A stretch of DNA of 64,000 nucleotides from assembly GCA_016125425.1 (NCBI GenBank), contig WGLT01000002.1:124001-188000 (forward strand), given 5' to 3'. Origin of the DNA: Alphaproteobacteria bacterium. Its GTDB lineage: Bacteria > Pseudomonadota > Alphaproteobacteria > Caulobacterales > Parvularculaceae. Position 1 is the first letter of the stretch, and each line of letters begins with the position of its first letter. Positions 9,001 to 18,163 of the stretch are shown here, one piece after another. A program made the position numbers and the translations under genes. Under the pieces are notes generated by a model. It was given only the letters and a program-made list of their open reading frames with translations, did not search any database and had not been told where the DNA came from.

Positions 9001-10154
9001 GCTTGCGATCGCGCAACACGTCCGTCCCTCTCGGCGTTTACGTCCATTGGCCCTATTGCGCGCGGATCTGTCCCTATTGCGATTTCAACGTTTACAAGAA
9101 TCGCGAGATCGACGCGGCGCGCTGGCGCCAGGCGCTGACGCGCGACCTCGAATACTGGGCGGAAAGAACGGGCGCGCGTCCCCTGCGAAGCCTTTATTTC
9201 GGCGGCGGCACGCCCTCGCTCGCGCCGATCGACGTCATCGCCGGCGTCATCGAGACCTGCGCCGATCTGTGGGGCTTCGAACCCGGCGCCGAGATTACGA
9301 TCGAGGCCAATCCGACGGATGCGGAGGAAAAGCGCTTCGCCGATTTCGCCGGCGCGGGCGTGAACCGGCTGTCGCTCGGCGTGCAGTCTTTCGACGACGC
9401 CGCGCTGAAATTTCTCGGTCGCGATCACGACGGCGCGGCGGCGCGGCGCGCCGTCGAGGCGGGCCTGTCGCGCTTTGCCCGGCTCAGCTTCGATCTCATC
9501 TACGCCCTGCCCGGCGAAGACATGCGCGCCTGGCGGCGCGCGCTGCGCGCGGCGCTCGCGATCGGCGCCGGGCATCTCTCGCTCTACCAACTGACGATCG
9601 AGGAGGGGACCGCCTTCGCCAGGGCCGTCGCGCGCGGGCGCTGGGCGCCGCCGGCGCAGGACGTCGCCGCCGACCTGTTCGAGGCCGCGCAGGAGGAAAC
9701 GGCGCGGGCGGGCCTGCCCGCCTATGAGATTTCCAATCACGCGCGGGCGGGCGAGGAATCCCGTCACAACCTGCTTTATTGGACGGGCGGCGATTATATC
9801 GGCGTCGGTCCCGGCGCGCATGGCCGGCTGACGGAGACGCCGGGACGCGTCGCGACCGAAACGCCACTCGCGCCGGCGCTCTATCTTAACACTGTTAAGA
9901 CCGCCGGATGCGGCGCGAGCCTTTTCGAGCGCCTCAGCGACGAGGCCGCGCTGACCGAACGCCTCGCCATGGGGCTCCGCCTGAAAGAGGGCGTCCTGCT
10001 GACGCCCGGTGAAATGGCCGCGCTCGCGCCCTGGCGCGACCGGATCGCCGCGCTCGGCGCGCAAGGATTGCTGCAAGCCGACGGCGCAAGGCTCGCCGCG
10101 ACCGATCGCGGCCGGCGCCTTCTCAACGCCGTGCTCGCCGCGCTTTTCGCTTGA
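8997..10154 (+). CDS. hemW: Radical SAM heme chaperone HemW (CPO-like)
   Basis: 385 aa from a GTG that overlaps the ATPase stop (GTGA). HWPYCARICPYC contains the CxxxCxxC cluster motif at C21, C25, C28; YFGGGTPS and IEANPTD follow, as in HemN/HemW. The absence of the HemN-type fourth CxC cysteine favours HemW, the heme-delivery chaperone for respiratory enzymes, over the true oxygen-independent coproporphyrinogen oxidase. Cytosolic or membrane-associated. Start choice is firm because no other start precedes the conserved core. Confidence 0.93.
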   Translation: MSLRSRNTSVPLGVYVHWPYCARICPYCDFNVYKNREIDAARWRQALTRDLEYWAERTGARPLRSLYFGGGTPSLAPIDVIAGVIETCADLWGFEPGAEITIEANPTDAEEKRFADFAGAGVNRLSLGVQSFDDAALKFLGRDHDGAAARRAVEAGLSRFARLSFDLIYALPGEDMRAWRRALRAALAIGAGHLSLYQLTIEEGTAFARAVARGRWAPPAQDVAADLFEAAQEETARAGLPAYEISNHARAGEESRHNLLYWTGGDYIGVGPGAHGRLTETPGRVATETPLAPALYLNTVKTAGCGASLFERLSDEAALTERLAMGLRLKEGVLLTPGEMAALAPWRDRIAALGAQGLLQADGARLAATDRGRRLLNAVLAALFA

Positions 10155-10196
10155 GCCCGATTGACCCGCGGGCCGGCGCGCTATCAGCTTCGCGCC

Positions 10197-10685
10197 ATGC
10201 CGGACCCTGCAACGCCTTTCGACATCGCCCGAATCATTCAGCTCTCCGTGACGCCGGTCTTCTTGCTCGTCGCGATCGGATCGCTGCTGAATATCGTCAC
10301 CGTGCGGCTCGGGCGCATCATCGACCGCGCGCGCAAGCTCGAGGAGGACGCGTCGAGCCTGAAAACGCCGGCGCGCATCGCCGAGCTTCACGCGCTGGAC
10401 CGGCGGATATCCCACGCCAATCGCGCCATCAATCTTTGCATCATCGCAGCGCTTTTGATCGCATTCGTCGTCGCGCTGCTCTTCATCGGCTATCTCGCGC
10501 GCATCGATATGGCGGGACCGTCGGCGGTTCTGTTCATTATCGCCATGACGGCGATTATCGGCGGGCTCTGGTCCTTTCTTCTCGAAATTTCGATCTCGAC
10601 GAAAACGATACGCGTCAATTCCGAGCTCCTCGTCACGCGCTCAGAAGACGGCGACGGCGGAGACGACGCAGGCGGAGAGCGCTAA
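10197..10685 (+). CDS. DUF2721 family membrane protein
   Basis: 162 aa from ATG 10197; the track start is a TTG 36 bases earlier. Three hydrophobic helices are visible (about 14-34, 84-108, 112-132) with the long amphipathic stretch RLGRIIDRARKLEEDA between the first two, the hallmark of DUF2721. No function is established for the family. The C-terminus is acidic (SEDGDGGDDAGGER). Its last 45 bases overlap the convergent DUF6790-like gene. Confidence 0.85.
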   Translation: MPDPATPFDIARIIQLSVTPVFLLVAIGSLLNIVTVRLGRIIDRARKLEEDASSLKTPARIAELHALDRRISHANRAINLCIIAALLIAFVVALLFIGYLARIDMAGPSAVLFIIAMTAIIGGLWSFLLEISISTKTIRVNSELLVTRSEDGDGGDDAGGER

Positions 10686-11105
10686 AAACACGAAAATGTC
10701 AGTCGTCATGTCAAAGACGCGGCGGCCCCCTCGTTTCGCGCCGAGAAGTTGCGCAGCGCCCGCGAGGCCGTAATAGACGACCCCCACGAGCGCGGCCGGC
10801 ACAAGAAAGCCCACCGACCCCAGAGAAATCAGGCCGATGGCGGCGATCGCCAGATTGGCGAAGCCGAGCTCTCGCACGACCGGCGCGGACTCGGCGGTTT
10901 GCGCGCCGTAAGCCGCCGTCGCGGCGGCGCGGGGCCGCAGCGTCTGGCGCAGCCCCGAAAGAAGCAGCCGCACGCCGACCGCCCAGAACACGAACCATCG
11001 CCCGGCGACGAGCGCGGGATCGCCGCCCGCGCCGAAATGCAGCTCGGCGAGCGCCGACCCGATCGGCAGCGCCGCCGTCAGAAGAAGAACCGTGACGACA
11101 CGCAT
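10641..11105 (-). CDS. DUF6790-like membrane protein
   Basis: 154 aa from ATG 11105 behind a GGAGG-type site; the longer track start is not needed. Four hydrophobic helices; the stretch AGRWFVFWAVGVRLLLSGLRQ followed by VRELGFANLAIAAIGL resembles the DUF6790 family as I remember it, so the family name is given with moderate certainty. Function unknown. Overlaps the end of the DUF2721 gene on the other strand. Confidence 0.7.
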   Translation of the reverse strand: MRVVTVLLLTAALPIGSALAELHFGAGGDPALVAGRWFVFWAVGVRLLLSGLRQTLRPRAAATAAYGAQTAESAPVVRELGFANLAIAAIGLISLGSVGFLVPAALVGVVYYGLAGAAQLLGAKRGGRRVFDMTTDIFVFLALSACVVSAVAVF

Positions 11106-11210
11106 CGCCCCCTCCCCCTTATCCCGCTCCTTCGCCCGGCGGCCGCAAGCGCGCCGGGCCCCCGAAAGGAGAAGAATGCCGCTCAAAGGGTCAAATGAGA
11201 AGGCGCGCGG

Positions 11211-12569
11211 TCAGAAACTCGGCGCGAAGCTGCGCGGCGCGGGGTCGACGACCTGAATCCCGCCCGGCTCGATTTCGAGTATAGCGAGACCGCGGTCGAC
11301 CGAGCCGTCCTGTCTCAGCCGGAACAGTCCGTCCGCGCCGAAATAGCCGTTCGGGTCGGTGATCGCGTCGACATCGAACCGGTCGCGTTTATGCGGCGAC
11401 TTCGCAAGGCGCGCGGCGAGCAGGGTCGCATCGTAACTCAGCGAGGCGAGCCTTGGCGGCGCCGAGCCGAAAGCCGCCTTGAACCGCTCCTCGAACGCTT
11501 TCGTGATCGTCGGATCGGGCGCGGCGAACCAGCCGCCCCTGAGGGCCGGCTCGCGCGTCAGGCGCGGATTGTCCCAGGCCGAAACGCCGAGCAGCTTAAT
11601 CCGGCTGATGTCGACATTGTAGTAAGGCAGGAGCGGGGCGAGCGCGCGCAGGAGCGTGCCCTGTTCGGGAATGAGCACCGCCTGATAGCCCCCGCCATAG
11701 CCGGAATCGGCCGCCGGGTCCTGCGGCTTTGTCGGGTCGTAGCCCTTGCGCATGCTCGCGGGAACGACATCTTCTGCATACTGAGCAAGACGCTTGGCGG
11801 GCGCCAGCATCGCGCTCGGGTCCTGCTCATAGCGTTCTTCATGCACGAGCACGCCGCCGCGCAGGAAAATCTCTTTTGAAAAGTCGCTCGCGACGCGTTC
11901 GCCGTAATCGGTGGCGGGCGCCAGCAGACCGAACCGCGTATAGCCATGCGTCATCGCGTAATCGGTGACGCGCGCGATCTCGATCTCGGGCGGAAAGCTC
12001 AGCAGGTAGACGCCGTCGCCCGCGCTTTTCACATCGGAGGAGAAGGCGATCACCGGCACATGCGCCGCGCGCGCGACCTGCGCGACCGCGGCGACGTCTT
12101 CGGCGAAGAGCGGGCCCAGCAAGATCTCCGCGCCGTCGGCGAGCGCCGAGCGCGCCGCGGCGGCGGCGTCAGCCGCGTCGCCCTTGGTGTCTTTCGGGAT
12201 CAGAAGGAAGCGGCTGTCGCCCGCTTCGAATGCGGCGAGCTGGGCGGCGTCGAACATCGCCGAGGCGACGCGCTGAACCGCGTCGGACGGGGCGGTGAAC
12301 GGAAGCAAAAGGCCGACCCGCACCGGCTCCTCGCCCTGCATGTGCAGGGGCTCGATAAAGCCGCGCCGGTCGTAATGAGTCGCCTCTTCGCCCGACGCCG
12401 GCGGCGGGGCGTATTGCGGTCCGGCGCTGTCGGCCTGGTCGAGATCGGGCCCGCCCGTGCGCGGCGCCGGCGTGCTTGCGCAGGAGGCGAGCGCCGCCGC
12501 CGCGAGCCCCGCGGCCGCCGCCTTGAAGAACCAGGATGCGTTCAACCGAAACGCCGCCATATCGCTCAT
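11211..12569 (-). CDS. LpoA-like penicillin-binding protein activator lipoprotein
   Basis: 452 aa from ATG 12569 (alternative ATG 12560, better spaced from GAGGGA). Signal peptide ends in a lipobox LASC with Cys at residue 30. The mature part is a type I periplasmic binding-protein fold: PVRVGLLLPF opens the first lobe, ILLGPLFAEDVAAVA and PVIAFSSD follow. In E. coli, LpoA (an outer-membrane lipoprotein activating PBP1a) is encoded beside rsmI, yraN and dolP; the same neighbours follow here divergently, which supports the assignment. Could alternatively be described as an extracellular ligand-binding receptor. Confidence 0.82.
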   Translation of the reverse strand: MSDMAAFRLNASWFFKAAAAGLAAAALASCASTPAPRTGGPDLDQADSAGPQYAPPPASGEEATHYDRRGFIEPLHMQGEEPVRVGLLLPFTAPSDAVQRVASAMFDAAQLAAFEAGDSRFLLIPKDTKGDAADAAAAARSALADGAEILLGPLFAEDVAAVAQVARAAHVPVIAFSSDVKSAGDGVYLLSFPPEIEIARVTDYAMTHGYTRFGLLAPATDYGERVASDFSKEIFLRGGVLVHEERYEQDPSAMLAPAKRLAQYAEDVVPASMRKGYDPTKPQDPAADSGYGGGYQAVLIPEQGTLLRALAPLLPYYNVDISRIKLLGVSAWDNPRLTREPALRGGWFAAPDPTITKAFEERFKAAFGSAPPRLASLSYDATLLAARLAKSPHKRDRFDVDAITDPNGYFGADGLFRLRQDGSVDRGLAILEIEPGGIQVVDPAPRSFAPSF

Positions 12570-12718
12570 TCCCTCGTCGCGCGTCGCCGCGCCTGACCGC
12601 GGGCGAACCCTATAGCCCGGCGGTTCCGCAGTAAATGCGCGCAAAGCTTGCAATTCCGCAAAGCGCGCTTTCCCCCCGCGATTGACGGCGCGGCGCGCGC
12701 CGGTCAATCGTCTTCGTC

Positions 12719-13558
12719 ATGGCGCTCGAACCGGGCCTTTATGTGGCCGCAACTCCCATCGGCAATCTGAAGGACGTGACATTTCGCGTCATCGAGACGC
12801 TGAAAGAAGCCGATCTCATTCTCTGCGAGGATACGCGGCAGACCGCCAAACTCTGCGCCGCCTACGGGATCAAGACCCCGCGCGCGCCCTATCATGAGCA
12901 CAATGCGGAAAAGGCGCGCCCGGCCATCCTCGCCCGGCTCGAAAACGGCGAGCGCGTCTGCCTCGTTTCGGATGCGGGAACGCCGCTGATCTCGGACCCC
13001 GGCTACAAGCTTGTGCGCGAGGCGCGCGATCGCGGCGTCCGCGTGACGCCCCTGCCGGGCGCCTCGGCGCTCATCGCCGCGCTGTCGGCGAGCGGGGCGC
13101 CGACCGACCGCTTCCTGTTTCTCGGATTTCCGCCGGCCAAGGCCGGCGCGCGGCGCGCTTTTTTCGAAGCGGCCGCCCGCATCGAGGCGACGCTTGTTTT
13201 CTATGAAAGCGCGGCGCGGCTCGCCGAAAGCCTCGCTGCGATGGCGCAAGCGCTCGGCGACCGGCGCGCCGCCGTCGCGCGCGAGCTGACAAAGCTGCAT
13301 GAGGAGATCGCCGAGGACCGCCTCCCGGCGCTCGCCGCGCGCTACGCCGAGACCCCGCCCAAAGGCGAAATCGTCGTCGTCGTCCATCCGCCCGAGCCCG
13401 CCGCGCCGGCCGAGGCGGGCGATGTCGAGGCGTTTTTGCGCCGCGCGCTCGGCGAAATGTCGGTCAAAGACGCGGCGGCGGCCGCGGCCGACGCGCTCGG
13501 CGTCGCAAGGAAGGAGGCCTATGCGGCCGCGCTTAAAGTGAAGGAAGAAATCTCATGA
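12719..13558 (+). CDS. rsmI: 16S rRNA (cytidine1402-2'-O)-methyltransferase
   Basis: 279 aa. The tetrapyrrole-methylase fold is clear: LYVAATPIGNLKDVTFR at 7-23, CEDTRQTAKL, LVSDAGTPLISDPG and PLPGASALIAALSASG, the SAM-binding loops of RsmI. Methylates the ribose of C1402 in the decoding centre together with RsmH. Starts ATG 12719, divergent from the LpoA-like gene with about 150 bases between. The stop overlaps yraN (ATGA). Confidence 0.97.
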   Translation: MALEPGLYVAATPIGNLKDVTFRVIETLKEADLILCEDTRQTAKLCAAYGIKTPRAPYHEHNAEKARPAILARLENGERVCLVSDAGTPLISDPGYKLVREARDRGVRVTPLPGASALIAALSASGAPTDRFLFLGFPPAKAGARRAFFEAAARIEATLVFYESAARLAESLAAMAQALGDRRAAVARELTKLHEEIAEDRLPALAARYAETPPKGEIVVVVHPPEPAAPAEAGDVEAFLRRALGEMSVKDAAAAAADALGVARKEAYAAALKVKEEIS

Positions 13559-13935
13559 GCGCGCGCGGCGGGACCGCCGGCCGCATCGCCGCCGAAAGGC
13601 AGGGCCGGCGCGCCGAATGGCTCGCCGGGCTCTGGCTCAGCCTGCGCGGATTTCAAATTCTGGCGCGCCGCTTCAAGGCGGCCGGCGGCGAGATCGATCT
13701 CGTCGCGCGGCGGGGGCGCCTGCTCGTCTTTGCGGAGGTCAAAGCCCGCCCGCGCCTCGACGACGGCGTTTTCGCCGTGACGGCCTGCAACCGGCGGCGC
13801 GTCGAGGCGGCGGGGCGCGCCTTTGTCGCGCGTCATCCGAGGCTTGCCGGTTTCGCCATGCGATACGACATCATTGCGGTCGCCGGCTGGCGATTGCGCC
13901 ATGCCCCGGACGCCTGGCGCGAAGACGATGTCTAG
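13555..13935 (+). CDS. yraN: YraN/UPF0102 family endonuclease-like protein
   Basis: 126 aa. ATG overlaps the rsmI stop by 4 bases, so translation is coupled. The restriction-endonuclease-like core is visible as GGEIDLVARRGRLLVFAEVKAR (GEIDLV at 45-50, EVK at 61-63), the D-(E/Q)xK pattern of the fold. The biological role of UPF0102 is unsettled. Conserved company of rsmI in many proteobacteria. Confidence 0.92.
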   Translation: MSARGGTAGRIAAERQGRRAEWLAGLWLSLRGFQILARRFKAAGGEIDLVARRGRLLVFAEVKARPRLDDGVFAVTACNRRRVEAAGRAFVARHPRLAGFAMRYDIIAVAGWRLRHAPDAWREDDV

Positions 13936-14008
13936 GCCGCGCTTTGCAAAGGCGCGCGAAACGGGGCAATCAAGGCGCCGCGCGCCAGAACGCCGTTCGG
14001 AGGATCCG

Positions 14009-14560
14009 ATGCTGATTGCCGCCGCCCGCGCCCTTGTTCTCCTCGCCGCCGCGGCGAGTCTTGCGGCCTGCGCCTCAAGCCGGACCTTGAGCGGAACCGT
14101 GAGCGATCTCGGAACGAGCGCCGAACTTAAATCCGTCCTCTTTACCGACCGCAGCCATGATTATTCCGACGTCGATCTGACGCTGTATGACGGGCGGCTG
14201 ATGCTGACGGGAACCATGCGCACCGAGGCCGGGCGCAAGAAGCTCGTCGAAGACGCATGGAAAGCCAAAGGCGTCAGGCAGGTGATCGACGAAATCATCA
14301 TCGCCGACAAGACCTCCTTCGGCCAGGGGCTCGAAGACACGCGCATCGACCAGACGATCCGCGCCAAGCTGATCGCGAGCGACGACGTCACGAGCGCCAA
14401 TTACAAGATGTCGGTTTCGCGCGGCGTCGTCTATCTGCTGGGCGTCGCGCGCGATGAAAAAGAACTGAACGAGGCGCTCAACGCCGCGCGCTCCGTCAGC
14501 GGCGTGAAAACCGTCGTCAGCCACGTCGTCTACCAGACGCCGCCGGTCAGCGGTCAGTAG
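14009..14560 (+). CDS. BON-domain lipoprotein (DolP/YraP-like)
   Basis: 183 aa from ATG 14009, which has a textbook CGGAGG 6 bases upstream; the 245-aa track ORF is over-extended. Lipoprotein signal ends SLAAC with Cys 21. Two BON domains follow, roughly 35-100 ([16 protein letters not shown]...VRQVIDEI) and 110-175 ([16 protein letters not shown]...VKTVVSHV). DolP is an outer-membrane lipoprotein supporting envelope integrity and Bam function. Position after rsmI-yraN matches the E. coli order. Confidence 0.9.
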   Translation: MLIAAARALVLLAAAASLAACASSRTLSGTVSDLGTSAELKSVLFTDRSHDYSDVDLTLYDGRLMLTGTMRTEAGRKKLVEDAWKAKGVRQVIDEIIIADKTSFGQGLEDTRIDQTIRAKLIASDDVTSANYKMSVSRGVVYLLGVARDEKELNEALNAARSVSGVKTVVSHVVYQTPPVSGQ

Positions 14561-14588
14561 CCGGAAGAACTGGAAAGGCCTTGCCGCC

Positions 14589-15536
14589 GTGCCGCTCAAA
14601 ATCGCCATACAGATGGACCCGATCGAGGCGGTCAATGTCGACGCCGATACGACATTCGACCTCGCGCTCGAAGCGAGCGGACGCGGACACGAGATTTGGG
14701 TCTACGGCCCGGACGCGCTTCAGCTTTACGACGGCCGCGTCGCGGCCCGCGCCCGCAAGGTCCTTGGCCTGAAACGCGCGCAGGGCCAGCATGCGACACT
14801 CGCCGAAGCAGCGCTGCTCGATCTCGGCGGGACGGATGTCGTGCTCATCCGCCAGGACCCGCCGTTCAACATGGCGTACATAACCGCGGCGCAGATTTTG
14901 GAGCGCCTCCCCGACTCTGTCCTTGTGCTGAACAACCCGCGCGCCATTCGCGACGCGCCCGAAAAGCTCTTCGTGACCGATTTTCCCGACCTGACGCCCC
15001 CGACGCTGATCACGAAAGACATCGAGGCCGTCCGCGCTTTCCGCGCCGAGCATGGCGACATCATCTTGAAGCCGCTCTATGGCAATGGCGGCGCGGGCGT
15101 TTTTCGCCTCGCCGCCGACGACGCCAATTTCAACGCGCTGCTCGAGCTTTTCTCGCAGGCCTTCGCAGAACCGATCATCGCGCAGAAATATCTGCCCGCG
15201 GTGAAGAAGGGCGACAAGCGGATCATCCTGCTCGACGGCGAGGCGGTCGGCGCGATCAACCGCGTGCCCGCCGCCGGGGAGACGCGCTCGAACCTGCATG
15301 TCGGGGGCAAAGCCGAGCCCGCCGACATGACGGCACGCGATCAGGAGATTTGCGACCGGATCGGCCCCGAACTCTCCGCGCGGGGCCTCGTTCTCGTCGG
15401 CATCGACGTAATCGGCGACTATCTCACCGAGATCAACGTCACCTCGCCAACCGGCGTCCAGGAGATCCGCCGCTTCGGCGGGGCCGATATTTCGGCGCTC
15501 TTCTGGGACTGGGTCGAGGGCCGGCTGGAAGGCTGA
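14589..15536 (+). CDS. gshB: Glutathione synthetase
   Basis: 315 aa, GTG start at 14589. ATP-grasp enzyme joining gamma-glutamylcysteine and glycine. Visible: N-terminal [38 protein letters not shown], the ATP-binding [14 protein letters not shown] and the glycine-rich C-terminal INVTSPTG. Length matches E. coli GshB. Lies 28 bases after the BON lipoprotein gene, so probably cotranscribed with rsmI-yraN, and 70 bases before the glycosyltransferase block. Confidence 0.97.
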   Translation: MPLKIAIQMDPIEAVNVDADTTFDLALEASGRGHEIWVYGPDALQLYDGRVAARARKVLGLKRAQGQHATLAEAALLDLGGTDVVLIRQDPPFNMAYITAAQILERLPDSVLVLNNPRAIRDAPEKLFVTDFPDLTPPTLITKDIEAVRAFRAEHGDIILKPLYGNGGAGVFRLAADDANFNALLELFSQAFAEPIIAQKYLPAVKKGDKRIILLDGEAVGAINRVPAAGETRSNLHVGGKAEPADMTARDQEICDRIGPELSARGLVLVGIDVIGDYLTEINVTSPTGVQEIRRFGGADISALFWDWVEGRLEG

Positions 15537-15606
15537 CGGGGCGCGCCTTTTCTGCAAGACGCGTTTCCTCTATGGACGCATCCAGATTCGAACAGGCGAC
15601 AATCCG

Positions 15607-16833
15607 ATGACGGGTGAAAGTGAGGCTGGCGCGCCGCCGGCGCTCGACAAAATCGAGGCGCCGGAGGCCGGCGCAAGCGCGGCGCGAGAGCCGCTGCGCG
15701 TCGCGCTCTTTTCGGGCAATTACAACTATGTGATGGACGGGCCCGTCCGGGTGCTGAACCGGCTCGTCGCCTTCCTTCTCGCCAAAGGCCATTCGGCGCT
15801 GGTGTTTTCGCCGACGACGAAAAAGCCGGTGATCAAGCATGCGGGCGATCTCGTCTCGATCCCCTCCGTCCCGCTGCCCGGCTCGCGCAGCGAATACCGT
15901 CTCGGGCTCGGCCTCACAGGCGCGGCGCTTCGCCGGCTCGAGGCCTTCGAGCCCAATCTCATTCACATCGCGGCGCCGGACATTACGGGCTTCATGGCGC
16001 TGAAATACGCCGAGAAAAACGACATCCCGGTCGTCGCCTCTTTCCACACGCGGTTTGACACCTATCCGCGCTATTACGGCGCGCGCTGGCTCGAAAAATA
16101 CATCACCGGCTATATGCGCAATTTTTACGGCCGGTGCCTTCAGGTCTACGCCCCCTCCCAGTCCATGATCGAGGAGCTGAAACGGGACGGCATCGGCGAA
16201 GATATCCGTCTCTGGACGCGCGGGGTGGACGGCGATCTTTTCAATCCGAAAAGGCGCGATCTCGAATGGCGCCGCGCGCAAGGCTTCGCCGATGACGACA
16301 TCGTCATTTTATTCGTCGGCCGCGTCGTCCTCGAAAAAGGCATCGACGTCTTCGCTGAAGCGGTGAATTCGGCGAGCCGGCGCAACCCGAAGATCCGCGC
16401 CCTCGTCGTCGGCGAAGGCCCCGAGCGGGGCCGTTTCGAGCGGGTGCTGCCGACCGGAGTCTTCCTCGGCTATCAGGAAGGCGAGGCGCTCGCCCGCGCC
16501 TATGCGAGCGCGGACGTGTTCTTCAATCCCTCGGTCACCGAGACCTTCGGCATCGTCACCCTCGAAGCGATGGCCTCGGGGCTTCCCTCAGTGTGCGCGT
16601 CAGCCTCCGGGAGCCGCTCGCTCGTGGTCGAGGGCGAGAACGGCCTGCTCCTGCCGGTTGAGGCCGGCGCGCAGGACTATGCCGAAAAGCTCGAGATTCT
16701 CGCCGCCTCGGCGGAAATGCGGCGGCGTTTCGGGCTGGCGGCGCGGTCTATGACGCGGGACCTCAACTGGGACGCGATTTTCGACGGCCTCATCCGGAAC
16801 TATCGAGACGCAATATTGCAGAAGAAAAATTGA
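15607..16833 (+). CDS. GT4-family glycosyltransferase
   Basis: 408 aa. A disordered N-terminal extension (about 30 residues) precedes a GT-B fold. GPVRVLNRLVAFLLAKGH marks the acceptor domain; FVGRVVLEKGIDVF and VTETFGIVTLEAMASGLPSV are the GT4 donor-binding signatures with the EX7E motif. The acceptor half (VVASFHTRFDTYPRYYG) resembles the SqdX/mannosyltransferase branch, so a lipid-linked or phospholipid acceptor is possible. Retaining transfer from a nucleotide sugar at the inner membrane is expected. Starts a run of genes that ends with lptG. Confidence 0.9.
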   Translation: MTGESEAGAPPALDKIEAPEAGASAAREPLRVALFSGNYNYVMDGPVRVLNRLVAFLLAKGHSALVFSPTTKKPVIKHAGDLVSIPSVPLPGSRSEYRLGLGLTGAALRRLEAFEPNLIHIAAPDITGFMALKYAEKNDIPVVASFHTRFDTYPRYYGARWLEKYITGYMRNFYGRCLQVYAPSQSMIEELKRDGIGEDIRLWTRGVDGDLFNPKRRDLEWRRAQGFADDDIVILFVGRVVLEKGIDVFAEAVNSASRRNPKIRALVVGEGPERGRFERVLPTGVFLGYQEGEALARAYASADVFFNPSVTETFGIVTLEAMASGLPSVCASASGSRSLVVEGENGLLLPVEAGAQDYAEKLEILAASAEMRRRFGLAARSMTRDLNWDAIFDGLIRNYRDAILQKKN

Positions 16834-16927
16834 TCGCGGGGACATTGCGGCGCTGCGCGCCGGAGGCGAGTGTGCGGGGCCGTCAGAGAAGTCAAACCGA
16901 AGCGTTGCGCCTGCGGGGGGCGATTGG

Positions 16928-18112
16928 ATGAAGATCGTCGATATCTGCGAATTCTTCAGCGATTTCGGCGGCGGCGTGCGGACCTATGTCCATCAGAAGC
17001 TCGAAGCCTGCGCCAATCTCGGCTGCGAAGCGACCATTATCGCGCCCGGCCCCAGCGACCGCCGCGAAAAGAGGCTGGGCGGCGAGATCATCTGGGTGCG
17101 CGCGCCGGTTCTGCCCTTCGACCACCGCTACCACCTGTTTTCGCGCGCAAAGCCTGTTCATGACCTTCTCGACGAAATCCGCCCGGACGTGGTCGAGGGG
17201 TCGTCGACCTGGCGCGGCGCCTGGATCGCCGGACGGTGGCGCGGGCCGGCGGCGAAAGTGCTTTTCCTCCATCAGGACCCGGTCGCGTGCTATCCGCAAT
17301 CGCTGCTCTCGCCGGCGATCAGCGAGGAGCGCGTCGACCAGATGTGTTTCTGGTTCTGGTCCTATATGCGCCGGCTCGCCTCGCTGTTCGACGCCTCCGC
17401 GGTGACGAGCGACTGGTTCGCCTCGCGGCTCGAAGGCTTCGGCATCAAACGCCCGCTCGTATCCTCCTTCGGCATCGACAAGAAACTGTTCTCCTACGCG
17501 CTGCGCAGCGACGCGGAGCGGGCGGCGATGCTCGCCGCCTGCGGCGTCGAAGATCCGTCCGCCGTGCTGTTCGTCGCCATCAGCCGACACCATCTCGAAA
17601 AGCGTCTCGGGACCATGATCGAGGCTTTCGACCGGTTCCGGAAAACGCGGCCCGCCGGGCTTTATCTCATCGGCGACGGCCCCGGTTGGCGCACTGTTCA
17701 CAGGCGCGCGGCGCGCGTGCGGAATGTTCACGTCGCGGGCCATATTTCCGACCGCGCGATTCTCGCTCGGCGCCTCGCGAGCGCGGATTATTTTCTTCAC
17801 GGCTGCGGCTCGGAGACATTCGGCCTCGTAATCGCCGAAGCGCTCGCCTCAGGACTGCCTATCGTTGTTCCGAATGCGGGCGGCGCGCTCGATCTCGCGC
17901 ATCCGGCCTATTCGGAAACGCATCGAACGGGCGACGCCGCTTCTTTCGCCGAGGCGATGCTAAGAATCGTCGCGCGCGACTGGCACGAACTTTCGATCGC
18001 GGCGCGTGCGCGTGCGACGCGGCTCGGCGCGCCGGAAGATCACTTCGCGCGGCTCCTCTCGCAATATGCGGTCTTGTCGTCGGAAAAGAAAACCGTGTCG
18101 GCGGCGGCATGA
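16928..18112 (+). CDS. GT4-family glycosyltransferase
   Basis: 394 aa. Starts MKIVDICEFFSDFGGGVRTY, the glycine-rich N-terminus of GT-B enzymes; the donor half has FVAISRHHLEKRLGTMI, LYLIGDGPGWR and SETFGLVIAEALASGLPIV, with the EX7E motif. Not a close copy of the preceding GT4 gene, so a different linkage is likely. It is preceded by about 95 bases and followed by a short hairpin at 18114-18133. Confidence 0.9.
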   Translation: MKIVDICEFFSDFGGGVRTYVHQKLEACANLGCEATIIAPGPSDRREKRLGGEIIWVRAPVLPFDHRYHLFSRAKPVHDLLDEIRPDVVEGSSTWRGAWIAGRWRGPAAKVLFLHQDPVACYPQSLLSPAISEERVDQMCFWFWSYMRRLASLFDASAVTSDWFASRLEGFGIKRPLVSSFGIDKKLFSYALRSDAERAAMLAACGVEDPSAVLFVAISRHHLEKRLGTMIEAFDRFRKTRPAGLYLIGDGPGWRTVHRRAARVRNVHVAGHISDRAILARRLASADYFLHGCGSETFGLVIAEALASGLPIVVPNAGGALDLAHPAYSETHRTGDAASFAEAMLRIVARDWHELSIAARARATRLGAPEDHFARLLSQYAVLSSEKKTVSAAA

Positions 18113-18113
18113 G

Positions 18114-18133
18114 ACGCCATACGCCAATGGCGT
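18114..18133 (+). repeat. Perfect short inverted repeat after the second GT4 gene
   Basis: ACGCCAT and ATGGCGT (7 bp) enclose a 6-base loop immediately after the stop. Without a T tract it is a weak terminator at best; it could also act as an mRNA processing or stability element between the glycosyltransferase genes. Confidence 0.3.
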
Positions 18134-18163
18134 AATTTCACATGAGGGATTGAGTCGAATCCT